Assembly (NCBI GenBank): GCA_016199835.1
Contig: JACQFX010000029.1
Coordinates: 1 to 60,479, forward strand
From: Nitrosomonadales bacterium
GTDB lineage: Bacteria > Pseudomonadota > Gammaproteobacteria > Burkholderiales > Gallionellaceae
DNA: 60,479 bases
Reading direction: 5' to 3'
In this document: positions 48,955-58,937 of the stretch, piece by piece
How the letters are laid out: each line of letters opens with the position of its first letter
How positions within the stretch are numbered: position 1 is the first letter of the stretch
The notes under the pieces: generated by a model
What the model saw: the letters and a program-made list of their open reading frames with translations, nothing else
What the model was told of the DNA's origin: nothing
The model's database searches: none
Translations under genes and position numbers: made by a program

Positions 48955-50437
48955 CGCGTATCGTTTTTGAATCCAGAGGCTGCGCTAATGCCTGCAACAC
49001 CGCTTTGAGCAATTGCCAGCAGCGCGCGACCGATGCGATCCCCACGCGCTCACCCGGCGCATGCGCACCGCGTATGTCCGGGCCGAAGGAGATCATGTCC
49101 AGATGTGGATGGCTGGCGGCGAGCAGGCCGCATTCGAGTCCGGCGTGGATCACCTGCAAGCTCGCGGGCTGGCCGAATTCTGCGCTATACACCTGCTGAC
49201 ACAAGGCCAGCAAAGCAGATGCGGGATTTGGCGTCCAGCCCGGATACGCGCCGTCCTTCCATGCCTGTAATCCGTGCGCATGAGCCTGGGCAACCATCGC
49301 ATCGGCCAGCGCATCCGCGCGCGCATCGTGCAGCGAACGCACCTTGAACGTGGCACGGAACTCGCCCTGTTCCAGTACGGCCACACCGAGGTTGCTCGAA
49401 GTGTCAGTCACACCGGGGAAATCATCGCTCACATGCGACACACCATTCGCGACAGCATTGAGGAAGGCGAACAAACGATTACGCTCTGCATGATGCATGG
49501 CTTGGTTAACAGGCATGTCGCCCGGTTTGCACACGAACGACACATGCGCATCCGCCTGTGCAAACCGCTGCTGCCATGCCACCAGCTTCTGCCGCACCCA
49601 CGCATCCGGATTCGCCGTAGCAGGCACCGCACACATTGCGTACGCCTCGCGCGGAATCGCATTGCGCGCCGAGCCGCCCTTCAATGCGATCAGGCGCAGG
49701 TCAGTGTGCGTAGACAGTTCGTGCAGCGCTTCCGCCAGCAGATTGATCGCGTTGCCGCGCCCGAGATGGATGTCGATGCCGGAGTGTCCGCCACGCAGTC
49801 CGGATACTTCAAAGCGCAAGAGCACATAACCCGGCGGCACCGCTTGCTGCTCGCACGCATGGCGCACCTCCACATCCACACCGCCCGCGCAGCCCAGATA
49901 GAAATGCCCCCACTCCTCGGTATCCAGATTGATCAGCATCTTGCCTTGCAGCGCCCCGGAAGCCAGGCCGCGCGCGCCGTCCATGCCCGACTCCTCGTTG
50001 ACGGTGAGCAACACTTCCAATGCGGGATGCATCAGTCCCGGCTCTTCCAGCGCGGCCAGCGCGAGCGCGACGCCGATGCCGTTGTCCGCACCCAGCGTCG
50101 TCTCCTGTGCCATCACCCAGCCATCGCGCACCTCAGCATGTATCGGGTCGCGCTCGAAATCATGCTGCGTTCCCGCGTTGGCCTGGCACACCATATCGAG
50201 ATGGCCTTGCAGGATCACGCCGGGCATGGACTCGCATCCGGGAGTGGCAGGCTGCTTCAGAATCAAATTGCCGACTTCATCCACGACAGATTCGATGCCG
50301 CGCGCATGCGCCCATGCGATCAGATGCTCGCGCAGCTCCGCCTCATGCAGCGAGGAACGCGGGATCGCACACAATGTGGCGAAGTGCGCCCACACCGGGC
50401 GCGGTTGCAGGTCTTTCAGTTCGTTGTTCGTTGGCAT
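48947..50437 (-). CDS. pepD: Aminoacyl-histidine dipeptidase (peptidase D)
   Basis: 496 residues, M20 family. Hydrolyses Xaa-His and other dipeptides with two zinc ions. Metal and catalytic motifs: VILQGHLDMVCQ, LGADNGIGVALALAAL, TVNEESGMDGARGL, NLDTEEWGHFYLGCAGG, and LRGGHSGIDIHLGRGNAINL. Start MPTNNELKDLQPRPVW (50437) matches the family N-terminus; upstream in-frame starts would add 35 unrelated residues. Confidence 0.95.
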   Translation of the reverse strand: MPTNNELKDLQPRPVWAHFATLCAIPRSSLHEAELREHLIAWAHARGIESVVDEVGNLILKQPATPGCESMPGVILQGHLDMVCQANAGTQHDFERDPIHAEVRDGWVMAQETTLGADNGIGVALALAALEEPGLMHPALEVLLTVNEESGMDGARGLASGALQGKMLINLDTEEWGHFYLGCAGGVDVEVRHACEQQAVPPGYVLLRFEVSGLRGGHSGIDIHLGRGNAINLLAEALHELSTHTDLRLIALKGGSARNAIPREAYAMCAVPATANPDAWVRQKLVAWQQRFAQADAHVSFVCKPGDMPVNQAMHHAERNRLFAFLNAVANGVSHVSDDFPGVTDTSSNLGVAVLEQGEFRATFKVRSLHDARADALADAMVAQAHAHGLQAWKDGAYPGWTPNPASALLALCQQVYSAEFGQPASLQVIHAGLECGLLAASHPHLDMISFGPDIRGAHAPGERVGIASVARCWQLLKAVLQALAQPLDSKTIRDA

Positions 50438-50855
50438 CGCGGGTTCATGGTGTGTCGCCACCGAGGGCAAGGATGCCAGCATTTTATCCCAGGCTTGCGT
50501 ATCGTCTCTGGCTGTCTGAACAGAGCGATGATGTGAAAACACGAAAGAGGCAGAAAAACGGCGAATTGCGTATGGATAAGCGATGATGCGTGAAAGACCC
50601 TCATCTGCTCAGGTCATACGCAATCCTGATGCTGCGTACCATCTCGCCTGACTGGAGATGGCTACCACTATTTTCGCGTTTATATTTTAATGATGCGGAG
50701 GCAATCAGATAACATGAATTTCCGTAACAGCACGACAGTGCTTGTCTTACACTCAGGTAAACACACAAGATAGGCGCGGATTCTGGCAAAGTTGTCTGGC
50801 AAGCCCGCTGCTGTTTGGATACTATCCACCTTGACCCATTCAACGACGATCCGAC
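50438..50855. other. Intergenic region between pepD and cimA
   Basis: 418 bp between divergently transcribed genes, so it must hold both promoters. I see no RNA gene or ORF of note. An inverted repeat GCGTATG...CATACGC flanks 50567-50623. No convincing -35/-10 pair could be fixed for either gene. Confidence 0.5.
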
Positions 50856-52424
50856 ATGTCTCAGGTTCTTCTCTACGACACCACCCTGCGCGATGGCACG
50901 CAACGCGAAGATATTTCCCTGTCTATCCAAGACAAGCTCGCCATCGCCAAACGCCTGGCCGAGTTCGGCATCCATTACATCGAAGGCGGCTGGCCAGGCT
51001 CCAACCCCAAGGATGCGGAATTCTTCGCGCTCGCGGCCAGGCTGGATTGGGGCGCCACCAAACTCACCGCGTTCGGCAGCACGCGCCACAAACATACGCA
51101 GTGCGAACGTGACACCAACCTGCAAGCGCTGCTCGATGCGGCGACGCCCGCTGTCACGCTGGTAGGCAAGAGCTGGGATTACCACGTCAGCCAGGTGCTG
51201 GCCACCACGCCGGAAGAAAATCTGGCGATGATCCGCGACAGCGTGGCGTTCATGAAATCCCACGGACGCGAAGTGATCTTCGATGCCGAGCATTTTTTCG
51301 ACGGCTACCTCGCCAACCGGGAACTCGCGATGGCGACACTCGAAGCCGCAGCCAGCGCCGGCGCAGACTGGCTGGTGCTGTGCGAGACCAACGGCGGCAA
51401 GCTGCCCTGGCAAGTGGAAGAAATCGTGCGCGCCGTGGCACAGCGCATCAAAACACCGCTCGGCGTGCATTGCCACAACGACAGCGGCTGCGCCGTCGCC
51501 AATTCGCTCGCGGCGGTGCGCGGCGGCTGCCGCCAGGTACAGGGCACCATCAACGGTTACGGCGAACGCGTGGGCAATGCCAATCTGGTCACCGTGCTCG
51601 CCGACCTGCAACTCAAGATGGACATTCCCATCGTCGCTGCCGAGCGGCTGTGCGAGCTGACGCCGCTGTCGCGCTACGTCGCGGAAGTGGTCAATCTCAA
51701 ACTCGACGATCACGCGCCCTATAGTGGCTACAGCGCTTTCGCCCATAAGGGCGGCATCCATGTCGCCGCCATGCTCAAGGCCAGCGACACCTATCAGCAT
51801 ATCGATCCCAAACTGGTTGGCAATGAGATGCGCTCGGTCATCTCCGAACTGTCCGGTCGCGGCAACATCATGTTCCAGGCGCAGGCGATGGGCATAGACC
51901 TCAACCGCGAAGATGCGCAGCGCGTGCTCAACCACATCAAACATCTGGAGCATGAAGGCTTCACCTTCGAGGCCGCCGAGGCCAGCGTGGAACTGATGCT
52001 GCACCGCCTGCGCCCGGACTATGTGCATCCGTTCGAGTTGATAGATTTTTTTGTGATTACGGAACGCCGCCAGAGTCGCGGCCTGCTGTCGGAAGCAACG
52101 GTAAAGGTCAAAGTGGGAAACGAAACGAAATTTACTGCCGCTGAAGGCAACGGCCCGGTCAACGCGCTGGCCAGCGCTTTGCAAAGCGCCCTGATAGACA
52201 CCTACCCCATCCTGCAAAGCGTGCGCCTGACGGATTACAAGGTGCGCATCCTCGATGGCTCCACCGGCACTGCCGCTGCAACCCGTGTGTTGATTGACTT
52301 CCAGAGCGGAATCGAAAGCTGGACCACCGTCGGCGCCAGCCCCAACATCATCGAAGCCAGCTGGCGCGCGCTATCGGACAGCATGGAATATGCGCTGGTG
52401 AGATTGAGCGAGAAACGCGACTGA
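50856..52424 (+). CDS. cimA: (R)-citramalate synthase
   Basis: 522 residues. Condenses pyruvate with acetyl-CoA to citramalate for threonine-independent isoleucine synthesis. LeuA-like catalytic barrel starts LYDTTLRDGTQREDISLS; metal site GVHCHNDSGCAVANSLAAV; C-terminal LeuA allosteric domain (about 390-515, VKVKVGNETKFTAAEGNGPV), the likely site of isoleucine feedback. Length and GGWPGSNPKDAEFF separate it from 2-isopropylmalate synthase. Confidence 0.95.
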   Translation: MSQVLLYDTTLRDGTQREDISLSIQDKLAIAKRLAEFGIHYIEGGWPGSNPKDAEFFALAARLDWGATKLTAFGSTRHKHTQCERDTNLQALLDAATPAVTLVGKSWDYHVSQVLATTPEENLAMIRDSVAFMKSHGREVIFDAEHFFDGYLANRELAMATLEAAASAGADWLVLCETNGGKLPWQVEEIVRAVAQRIKTPLGVHCHNDSGCAVANSLAAVRGGCRQVQGTINGYGERVGNANLVTVLADLQLKMDIPIVAAERLCELTPLSRYVAEVVNLKLDDHAPYSGYSAFAHKGGIHVAAMLKASDTYQHIDPKLVGNEMRSVISELSGRGNIMFQAQAMGIDLNREDAQRVLNHIKHLEHEGFTFEAAEASVELMLHRLRPDYVHPFELIDFFVITERRQSRGLLSEATVKVKVGNETKFTAAEGNGPVNALASALQSALIDTYPILQSVRLTDYKVRILDGSTGTAAATRVLIDFQSGIESWTTVGASPNIIEASWRALSDSMEYALVRLSEKRD

Positions 52425-52473
52425 GCAGGCTGAGCGATCACGATCCGGAGCCGTGATCACTCCGGGGCCACAA

Positions 52474-52935
52474 TCAGTCTCTGTGTCCCCGACCACGGCC
52501 TTCATCGTCCCCGCGCCCTTCACCCCTGCGCCCATCCCCACGACCTTCATCTCTGCGCTCGTCCCTGCGGCCTTCGTCGCCATGTCTTCTATCGCGATGA
52601 GAACTATAACCCGGCTCGTATTCAGCCGATCTCACGAAATAAACCTGACGGTTGCAGGCGTTGTATTCGCGGCAGTGTCTGGACCAGTGCCGTGCATGCC
52701 CGGGTGGCACATGCAAATAAAGCGGCTCGAGCACGACGTTGGGCGGCTGCCGGGCGATAATCATGGGCTGTGCATAAACCACGGGAGGGGGCGGTGCATT
52801 GCCGAACTGCACTTCGCCATAGACTCCCGGGCTGATCTCGCCGCCGACAGAGAAATGGATGATGGGTGTTCCGGCCTGAGCCGCCAGACTACCGAGCATA
52901 AGCGATGCGAATGCCGCTGACCGCAGGATTTTCAT
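52474..52935 (-). CDS. Periplasmic hypothetical with charged tail
   Basis: 153 residues from ATG 52935: signal peptide (KILRSAAFASLMLGSLAAQA), GVYGEVQFGNAPPPPVVY, then PPGHARHWSRHCREYNACNR and QVYFVRSAEYEPGY, a pattern common in uncharacterised betaproteobacterial exported proteins, and a disordered Arg/Asp/Gly-rich tail (about 110-153). Function unknown. A hairpin with GATCACG/CGTGATC arms at 52436-52458 lies between its stop and the cimA stop. Confidence 0.8.
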   Translation of the reverse strand: MKILRSAAFASLMLGSLAAQAGTPIIHFSVGGEISPGVYGEVQFGNAPPPPVVYAQPMIIARQPPNVVLEPLYLHVPPGHARHWSRHCREYNACNRQVYFVRSAEYEPGYSSHRDRRHGDEGRRDERRDEGRGDGRRGEGRGDDEGRGRGHRD

Positions 52936-53070
52936 GATGCTTCCTTTCCGATTTATTGGTTTGAATAACGCGCCAGGCTGCTTTGCCTCTGACACAACCC
53001 TGTGACATCATTTTCGAGCATTTGGTTTTGCAACTATACACAGCACGGAGCCCTATGAAAAATGTTTGAA

Positions 53071-53703
53071 TCAACCGAGTGATGGAAACAGGCCGCGCAT
53101 TCCGCTGGCGATGAACTCCACCGCAATGGCGGCGAGTATCAGGCCCATCAGGCGGGTGAACACATTGATGCCGATCTTGCCCAGGCGCTGCGCCACCCAG
53201 GGCGCGACCAGGAACGTCAGCCAGACGGTCATGCTGAGCAGGATGATCTCCACACCCATGATCAGATAATGCTCCAGGCCGTACACCTTGTGCGCCTCCA
53301 CGATCACCGCGCTGATCGACCCGGGGCCGGCCAGCAAAGGCGTGGATAAAGGCACGATGGCATTCTCCGAAACGACCTCGCTCTCGGCACCCTCCTCAGC
53401 ATTCCGGGCGGACTGGTAAAAATTCCCGAGCAGCATCTTGATCGCCATCAGCAGGAGCAGGATGCCGCCTGCCACGCGGAACGAATTGATGCTGATGCCG
53501 AAGAATGCCAGCAGCGGCTGCCCGATCAGCAAGGCCACCAGCAGGATGGCGCAGACCGTCAGCGACGCGAGACGCCCGACACGCGCGCGCCTGGATGCCG
53601 TCATCTCTGCGGTGAACAAGATGATGATGGGGATGATCCCGATCGGATCGAGAATCGCGAACAGGCTGATAAAAATCTTGGTGTATTCGGTGAAGTCCAG
53701 CAT
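53071..53703 (-). CDS. MarC-family integral membrane protein
   Basis: 210 residues, six transmembrane helices, starting LDFTEYTKIFISLFAILDPI, with PLSTPLLAGPGSISAVIV and a C-terminal INVFTRLMGLILAAIAVEFI, all typical of the UPF0056/MarC family. Function not established (not drug resistance as once thought). ATG 53703 fits the family start better than the TTG at 53712. Monocistronic by context. Confidence 0.9.
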   Translation of the reverse strand: MLDFTEYTKIFISLFAILDPIGIIPIIILFTAEMTASRRARVGRLASLTVCAILLVALLIGQPLLAFFGISINSFRVAGGILLLLMAIKMLLGNFYQSARNAEEGAESEVVSENAIVPLSTPLLAGPGSISAVIVEAHKVYGLEHYLIMGVEIILLSMTVWLTFLVAPWVAQRLGKIGINVFTRLMGLILAAIAVEFIASGMRGLFPSLG

Positions 53704-53880
53704 GGCGTTCAATCAAAAAGCAGCAAAACATGGCGCCAAGGTACACGCTTAAATGGGCCGCAGCAACCTCGTTCACTAAAGCTGTGCTTCTTATGGAAAC
53801 TTATGGACGGCTCGGTGTTCTATCAAACAGATAAGGCCTGTAGTTAGTGAGACCCTGTGCAACTAAAGAGGTCGAAGAAC

Positions 53881-54609
53881 ATGAGCAAGCTGCTTCAAAA
53901 AGTATTGCTACCCTGCGTATTCCTGCTTGCCCTGTCCAGTCAGACGGGTGCTGGCGCACTGTCCGATGCAGAGCACGCTTACAACACAGAGGATTTCTCA
54001 ACAGCCGCAAAATTATTTGCGCAACTGGCAGAACATGGCGACGCAACGGCACAATTCAGGCTTGGACTGATGTACAGCCAGGGGCTCGGTGTATTTCCAA
54101 GCGACGAGAAAGCGGCGCAATGGTATTTACAGGCGGCGAAACAAGGGCTGGTTGAAGCGCAATACAATATTGCAACCATGTATGCCAAAGGACAAGGCAT
54201 AGCAAATGACTACCGGCAGGCGGCCTTATGGTACATCCGGGCTGCACATCGGAATGATGCCAAGTCGGAATTCGCCATCGCGGGGATGTACCACACAGGA
54301 ACGGGCATAGCCCAAAACGACAAACTTGCCGCCGCGTGGTATCTCAAGGCCGCCAATCATCGACTCCAGAAAGCGCAATACACCGTGGGAATGATGTATA
54401 CCAATGGTGCGTCAGGCTTTCCAAAGGATCTGATACAGGCACACATGTGGCTTGCCCTGACTGGCGACATAGCCAGCAACTCTTTGCTATGGGTCGAAGA
54501 AAAGATGACCCCGGAACAGATAAAAAAAGCTCAGGCACTGGAACAGGAGTGGCGGAATCAGACCGAAACAAATCAGAATATACCCGTGACAACCCTCCAG
54601 TCCGAGTAA
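53881..54609 (+). CDS. Exported Sel1-repeat protein
   Basis: 242 residues. Signal peptide (LLQKVLLPCVFLLALSSQTG, cleaved near AGA), then four to five Sel1 repeats (ATAQFRLGLMYSQGLGVF, VEAQYNIATMYAKGQGIA, AKSEFAIAGMYHTGTGIA, QKAQYTVGMMYTNGAS). Similar in layout to the Sel1 protein at 3181. Partner unknown. Start ATG 53881 with GAGG upstream; a GTG at 53857 would add 8 residues. Confidence 0.85.
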   Translation: MSKLLQKVLLPCVFLLALSSQTGAGALSDAEHAYNTEDFSTAAKLFAQLAEHGDATAQFRLGLMYSQGLGVFPSDEKAAQWYLQAAKQGLVEAQYNIATMYAKGQGIANDYRQAALWYIRAAHRNDAKSEFAIAGMYHTGTGIAQNDKLAAAWYLKAANHRLQKAQYTVGMMYTNGASGFPKDLIQAHMWLALTGDIASNSLLWVEEKMTPEQIKKAQALEQEWRNQTETNQNIPVTTLQSE

Positions 54610-54835
54610 AGCGGCATGAGTTCTGGTTGCGCCGCTGCGGGCCTTGTATCTGCCGTCCGGGACACTCACCTGCCCTCGCTCACGGAAAGCTGGGAAACAT
54701 CTAGCCACTCCACTCGTGGGAAGCTACATACTCAGGTTATCATTGCGCCCTGACATTACGAGGAGAGCATTCCAGTTCTGCAACACGTGAATGTTCTGTT
54801 ATCTCATTCTTCGACTACGAACCTGATAGCCACTG

Positions 54836-56032
54836 ATGCCGGAACTTATCGACCTTCCCCTTTATGCTCGACTTCTTGTCATGGTGGCTGGCGGGGGAGC
54901 TGTTATTTTTCTGATTTTGTCGTTGACTGGAAACATCCTGCGGCGCGGGAAGAACATCTTCTCCAAGCCTGATGTCGTCTCCCCATCTTTCCAGATCAAG
55001 GTAGTACCGGGACGGGGCGATGAGGATGAAGCAAAAGAATCACTCGACATGACGCTGTTGTTTGCACCACAGGATTCGGTTTCCGCTGATTTGCCGGAAA
55101 CGCTTTCCGTATCGGACGGAAAGCCGCAAACTTCTTCCTCTGCCGTGGAGCACCCGGCCCCGCCTGCCGAACTTCGTGCAAGACTAGCCCTGGATCAGTT
55201 CCACCACCATTCCTTGCCCGCAATGCCTGCCATTGCGCAGAAGATACTGGCCTTGCCGCTGAATACAGAAGAAGGCGAAGCCCAGTTGCTGCGACTGATC
55301 GCACAAGACCCTCTGATCTCCGCAAAGCTGATAGGCTTGGCCAACTCGCCAGTTCATGGCCTGAGTCGCAGGGTAAACGCAGTGGCGGATGCGGCTGCAC
55401 TATTCGGCATATCCAAGGTCAAGGCGGTGGCGATCGGCATCGCTTCCCTGTCCACCATGTCAAAACTGCCGGCTGGCAAAAATTTTAAGCCTCAGGATTT
55501 ATGGATACATAGCATGGTCATCGCCATCGCCATGCAAGCCATCGCCAAGGCGATGCCTCCCGACCTGCGCCCGAAGGAAGACCAGATATTTCTCGCCGGA
55601 TTGCTGCACGACATGGGGTACATGGCATTGCATTTTCTCGACGCCAGGCTAAGCGACGAACTGCACCTCCAGCTTCGTCTGCAACCGGACAGGCCAGTGC
55701 TGGAACTCGAACGGGAATTGCTCGGCATCACTCACTGCGACATCGGTGCACATCTGGCGCGCCACTGGAACTTGCCGGCGGAGATCGTCGATGTGCTGGG
55801 GCATCATCATCCGCCGCTGGATGCGGCGACTGACGGACAAAAACTGACCAGCCTGATTGCGCTGGCAGAAAAACTCCAGCCGAATTTCGGCCTGATTGAG
55901 AACACTGGCACAGTGATCGCAACCCATGAATGGGATGCATTGGGCATCAACCTGGCAGATATAGAAGAGATTCACAGCCGGGTCAATGAGACAGTCATTC
56001 AACTGGGGCAAATGGGGGATGTCTTCCGCTGA
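54836..56032 (+). CDS. Membrane-anchored HDOD-domain protein
   Basis: 398 residues: one N-terminal transmembrane helix (LLVMVAGGGAVIFLILSLTG), a linker, then an HDOD domain (about 115-310) with SLPAMPAIAQKILAL, LLRLIAQDPLISAKLIGLAN, LAGLLHDMGYMALHF and VLGHHHPPL. HDOD proteins are non-catalytic or weak HD relatives used in signalling and stress or cyclic-di-GMP networks. This one is tethered to the inner membrane. Stands alone; ligand unknown. Confidence 0.9.
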   Translation: MPELIDLPLYARLLVMVAGGGAVIFLILSLTGNILRRGKNIFSKPDVVSPSFQIKVVPGRGDEDEAKESLDMTLLFAPQDSVSADLPETLSVSDGKPQTSSSAVEHPAPPAELRARLALDQFHHHSLPAMPAIAQKILALPLNTEEGEAQLLRLIAQDPLISAKLIGLANSPVHGLSRRVNAVADAAALFGISKVKAVAIGIASLSTMSKLPAGKNFKPQDLWIHSMVIAIAMQAIAKAMPPDLRPKEDQIFLAGLLHDMGYMALHFLDARLSDELHLQLRLQPDRPVLELERELLGITHCDIGAHLARHWNLPAEIVDVLGHHHPPLDAATDGQKLTSLIALAEKLQPNFGLIENTGTVIATHEWDALGINLADIEEIHSRVNETVIQLGQMGDVFR

Positions 56033-56097
56033 CCGGTAAAAACAGCGGCCTACCCAGCCCGGTTTATGCGCATTCTGTGGCTGCCTGCTTCGGGCAA

Positions 56098-56643
56098 CTA
56101 TCCAGCGGCAATTTCCATTTTTGTTTCTGGTTTTGACCAATGCCAAGTGTTGATCGTCACCGGTATGGGAACCATCACGATGGCTTCAGTGGGGCAAACG
56201 CTGACACATTTTTCACAGCCATGGCAAGGTTCGGTGATCACCGTGTGCATCAGTTTGTTGGCACCCATGATGGCATCCACCGAGCATTCTCTGATGCAAC
56301 GAGTGCAGCCTATGCATTTGTCCTCGAAGATGTAAGCATATTCCGGTTCTTTTTCTTCGTGTCCGGAAAGGTCAGCAGTAACGCCTAATTTTTGTGCAAG
56401 CTTTTCAATCACGGCCTTGCCCCCTGGCGGGCACAGCGTTATCGGTGCCTCCCCTTTGGCCAGTGCAGCAGCAGCCGGGCCACAGCCGACGTAGCCGCAT
56501 TGGCCGCATTGCGAACCAGGCAATATCGCTTTCAGTTCTTCTTCCAGGGGATTTCCCTTCACCGCCAGAAAGCGTGAAGCCACACCGAGTATTCCACCCA
56601 AGGTAAGACCCAATATTGTCAGTATGGCAACAGCAATCAACAT
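56098..56643 (-). CDS. rnfB: RnfB/RsxB-like ferredoxin subunit
   Basis: 181 residues. N-terminal membrane helix (LIAVAILTILGLTLGGILGV), the Fe-S domain with CGQCGYVGC and a later Cys (LCPPGG), then two 4Fe-4S motifs (CIGCTRCIRECSVDAI, CHGCEKCVSVCPTEAI). In the Rnf complex it carries electrons to or from ferredoxin. The rnfACDGE genes are not next to it, so it is a separate copy or works as an independent electron carrier. Confidence 0.92.
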   Translation of the reverse strand: MLIAVAILTILGLTLGGILGVASRFLAVKGNPLEEELKAILPGSQCGQCGYVGCGPAAAALAKGEAPITLCPPGGKAVIEKLAQKLGVTADLSGHEEKEPEYAYIFEDKCIGCTRCIRECSVDAIMGANKLMHTVITEPCHGCEKCVSVCPTEAIVMVPIPVTINTWHWSKPETKMEIAAG

Positions 56644-56704
56644 GGCGACGTCCTCAATCTATACATTTGCGTGAAAATGTTTATTCAGAATTTAATTCCC
56701 GAGT

Positions 56705-56733
56705 AATTTACTATGGCTTTAGTGTGGTGTCAA
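56705..56733 (-). promoter_or_regulatory. rnfB promoter
   Basis: Minus-strand TTGACA (56733-56728), 17-bp spacer, TAAATT (56710-56705), 62 bp upstream of ATG 56643; GAGGA lies before the ATG. Confidence 0.65.
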
Positions 56734-56861
56734 GATAGGAAAAAACGTGGCGCGCCGTGACGCTATAGGCCAGCCCTGGAAGATTTTATGAAACTACAGT
56801 GCAGGTATCGAAAGGATACTCGATTTGAGGCGCCCGATGATTGGGGCCGGACCAATAACTT

Positions 56862-57230
56862 TTATGTCTCTATAAATTCCAAAACATTCCCGTCCGGGTC
56901 GCGGCAAAACAAGGCTCGACGCCCAGACTGGCTCAGAGTATAGGTCATGCCCATTTGCTCCATATCTGCCATCAATTCATTCAGATTCGAAATCAGCAAC
57001 GCCACATGACGGTCACGCCCGCCATGCTGCGGACGCAGCAAATTCCGTTCAGGATCAGGCAACACCATCAGATGTATCTGTTGCCCCGAAGCAATGTCAT
57101 ACCACACGCCGTCATACTCCATCTGTGGACGTTTGGGATCTGCGCATAAACCCAATACACCTTCGTAGAACGAACGCGATCTGGACAAGTCGCCAGTCAG
57201 GAAAGTGGCGTGATGAATGCCCGTGATCAT
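56862..57230 (-). CDS. VOC-family (glyoxalase-like) protein
   Basis: 122 residues from ATG 57230 ([21 protein letters not shown]). Two beta-alpha-beta-beta-beta modules with metal-ligand candidates His in GIHHATF, His/Glu in RHVALLI and NVLEFIE at the end. Vicinal oxygen chelate fold; could be a dioxygenase, isomerase or resistance protein. The substrate is not predictable. Start overlaps the purT stop (TGATG), so last gene of that operon. Confidence 0.88.
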   Translation of the reverse strand: MITGIHHATFLTGDLSRSRSFYEGVLGLCADPKRPQMEYDGVWYDIASGQQIHLMVLPDPERNLLRPQHGGRDRHVALLISNLNELMADMEQMGMTYTLSQSGRRALFCRDPDGNVLEFIET

Positions 57231-58450
57231 CACGCGTTGACGGGAACCACCTTGCTCGCCGCAAGCTTGGCTCTGGCCCTTGCCTCATCGGTATCGAAGC
57301 CTGTAGCTAATGCCACCCCCATGCGGCGGCGCACAAAAGATTCTGGCTTGCCGAACAAACGAATGTCCGATCGCGGCACGCGCAGGGCCTCATCCACACC
57401 GTGGAATGCGATACCCGACTCTTCCAGTTGCCCGTAGATCACGGCACTCGCCCCCGGCTCGCGCAACGCGGTGTCCACCGGCAGCCCCAGAATGGCGCGA
57501 GCATGAAGTTCGAATTCGTTGAAGCGTTGGCTGCACATAGTCACCATGCCTGTGTCGTGCGGGCGTGGGCTGACTTCAGAAAACCAGACTTCGTCGCCCT
57601 TCACAAATAACTCCACGCCAAAAATGCCAAGGCCGCCGAGGTCATCCGTGACTTTTTTTGCGATGTCGCGAGCACGCAGCAAAGCCAGTTGTGGCATGGC
57701 TTGCGGCTGCCAACTTTCCACGTAGTCGCCATGGACTTGCACGTGGCCTATGGGTTCGCAAAAATGGGTTTCGATCGCGCCTTTATGGCCGACTGCCCGC
57801 ACCGTGAGTTGGGTGATTTCGTAATCGAATTTGATCAAGCCCTCGACAATCACGCGCCCCTGATTCACGCGGCTGCCGCTGGCGGCGTAGTCCCACGCAG
57901 CTTGCACTTCCGCCGCACTATCCACTCTCGATTGACCCTTGCCTGACGACGACATCACCGGCTTGACGATGCAAGGGTAGCCGATGCCGCCATCTATTGC
58001 TGCGTGTAATTCTTCCAGACTATCGGCGAATCTGTACGGCGAAGTCGGCAAGCCCAGAGTTTCCGCCGCAAGGCGACGTATGCCTTCGCGATTCATGGTG
58101 AGCTGTGCGGCACGCGCGGTGGGGATGACTGTCGCCAAGCCTTCGCTCTCGATCGCCACTAGCATGGCGGTGGCGATAGCTTCGATCTCCGGCACAATGA
58201 GATGCGGCTTCTCCTGCTCGATCAAGGCGCGTAACGCGACACCGTCCGCCATGTTGATAACATGCGCACGGTGAGCCAACTGATGCCCTGGCGCGTTGGC
58301 ATAACGATCCACCGCGACAACCTCCACGCCCAGACGTTGCAATGCAATGATGACTTCCTTGCCGAGTTCGCCGCTGCCGAGCAACATGACTCTAGTAGCA
58401 GAAGGCGATAATGGAGTGCCAATGCAGCCGTGTTCAGGATGGAATGTCAT
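57230..58450 (-). CDS. purT: Formate-dependent phosphoribosylglycinamide formyltransferase
   Basis: 406 residues. Adds formate to GAR with ATP, a folate-independent purine step. ATP-grasp signatures: [76 protein letters not shown] and PHDTGMVTM. Start ATG 58450 preferred (family-like N-terminus); it overlaps the DUF805 stop by 4 nt. Confidence 0.96.
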   Translation of the reverse strand: MTFHPEHGCIGTPLSPSATRVMLLGSGELGKEVIIALQRLGVEVVAVDRYANAPGHQLAHRAHVINMADGVALRALIEQEKPHLIVPEIEAIATAMLVAIESEGLATVIPTARAAQLTMNREGIRRLAAETLGLPTSPYRFADSLEELHAAIDGGIGYPCIVKPVMSSSGKGQSRVDSAAEVQAAWDYAASGSRVNQGRVIVEGLIKFDYEITQLTVRAVGHKGAIETHFCEPIGHVQVHGDYVESWQPQAMPQLALLRARDIAKKVTDDLGGLGIFGVELFVKGDEVWFSEVSPRPHDTGMVTMCSQRFNEFELHARAILGLPVDTALREPGASAVIYGQLEESGIAFHGVDEALRVPRSDIRLFGKPESFVRRRMGVALATGFDTDEARARAKLAASKVVPVNA

Positions 58451-58899
58451 TTTTTCATGAGGAAGTAAACAATGATCCCGGCCACCACGTTGAATGCCAA
58501 GAGCATGCCAAGCATCCACAATATCGTTCCCGTCCACCCGACTTTCTTTTTCGCTTCAGGCGCTGCTTCCTGATTCTGTTCTACAGTTTGTTCTTCCACC
58601 ACCTTCCCCTCCTGTGCGAAAAAGAACAATATAACCAAGCCGACAATCGGTATCAACAATATCAGTTGCCACCAGCCGCTCCGGTTCGTGTCATGCAGCC
58701 TGCGGGCATTGACGGCCAAACCGGGTAGTGTGGTCGCCAAGACGTAAACCGTCGCAATATTCTCATTCAAGAGTGACAGTCCTATCATCAGCAGCAGATT
58801 AAACAGAAAGAACCACCAGTATTCAGACCGCGATGCTCGCCCCGTGAAATCGGTATATTTTGCGAAGCAGGTTTTAATGGATTCCGCAAATGTCATCAT
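58447..58899 (-). CDS. DUF805 membrane protein
   Basis: 150 residues. DUF805: [40 protein letters not shown] and [12 protein letters not shown]; a Gln/Glu/Lys-rich stretch, then an extra C-terminal helix ([20 protein letters not shown]). Four membrane helices in total. Function unknown. AGGAG 4 nt before ATG 58899. Between ccoG (38 bp upstream) and purT, so probably cotranscribed. Confidence 0.9.
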   Translation of the reverse strand: MMTFAESIKTCFAKYTDFTGRASRSEYWWFFLFNLLLMIGLSLLNENIATVYVLATTLPGLAVNARRLHDTNRSGWWQLILLIPIVGLVILFFFAQEGKVVEEQTVEQNQEAAPEAKKKVGWTGTILWMLGMLLAFNVVAGIIVYFLMKK

Positions 58900-58937
58900 T
58901 TATCTCCTATTTTTCCCCACTTGGCTTTCAGCCCACA

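Noticed and set aside
50601-52217. 538-codon open frame on the minus strand
   Set aside because: It lies antisense to cimA, whose protein matches citramalate synthase along its whole length; the reverse frame is His/Gly/Ala-rich shadow sequence.
56788-56943. Plus-strand frame before the VOC gene
   Set aside because: It runs antisense through the VOC coding region and has no ribosome site.
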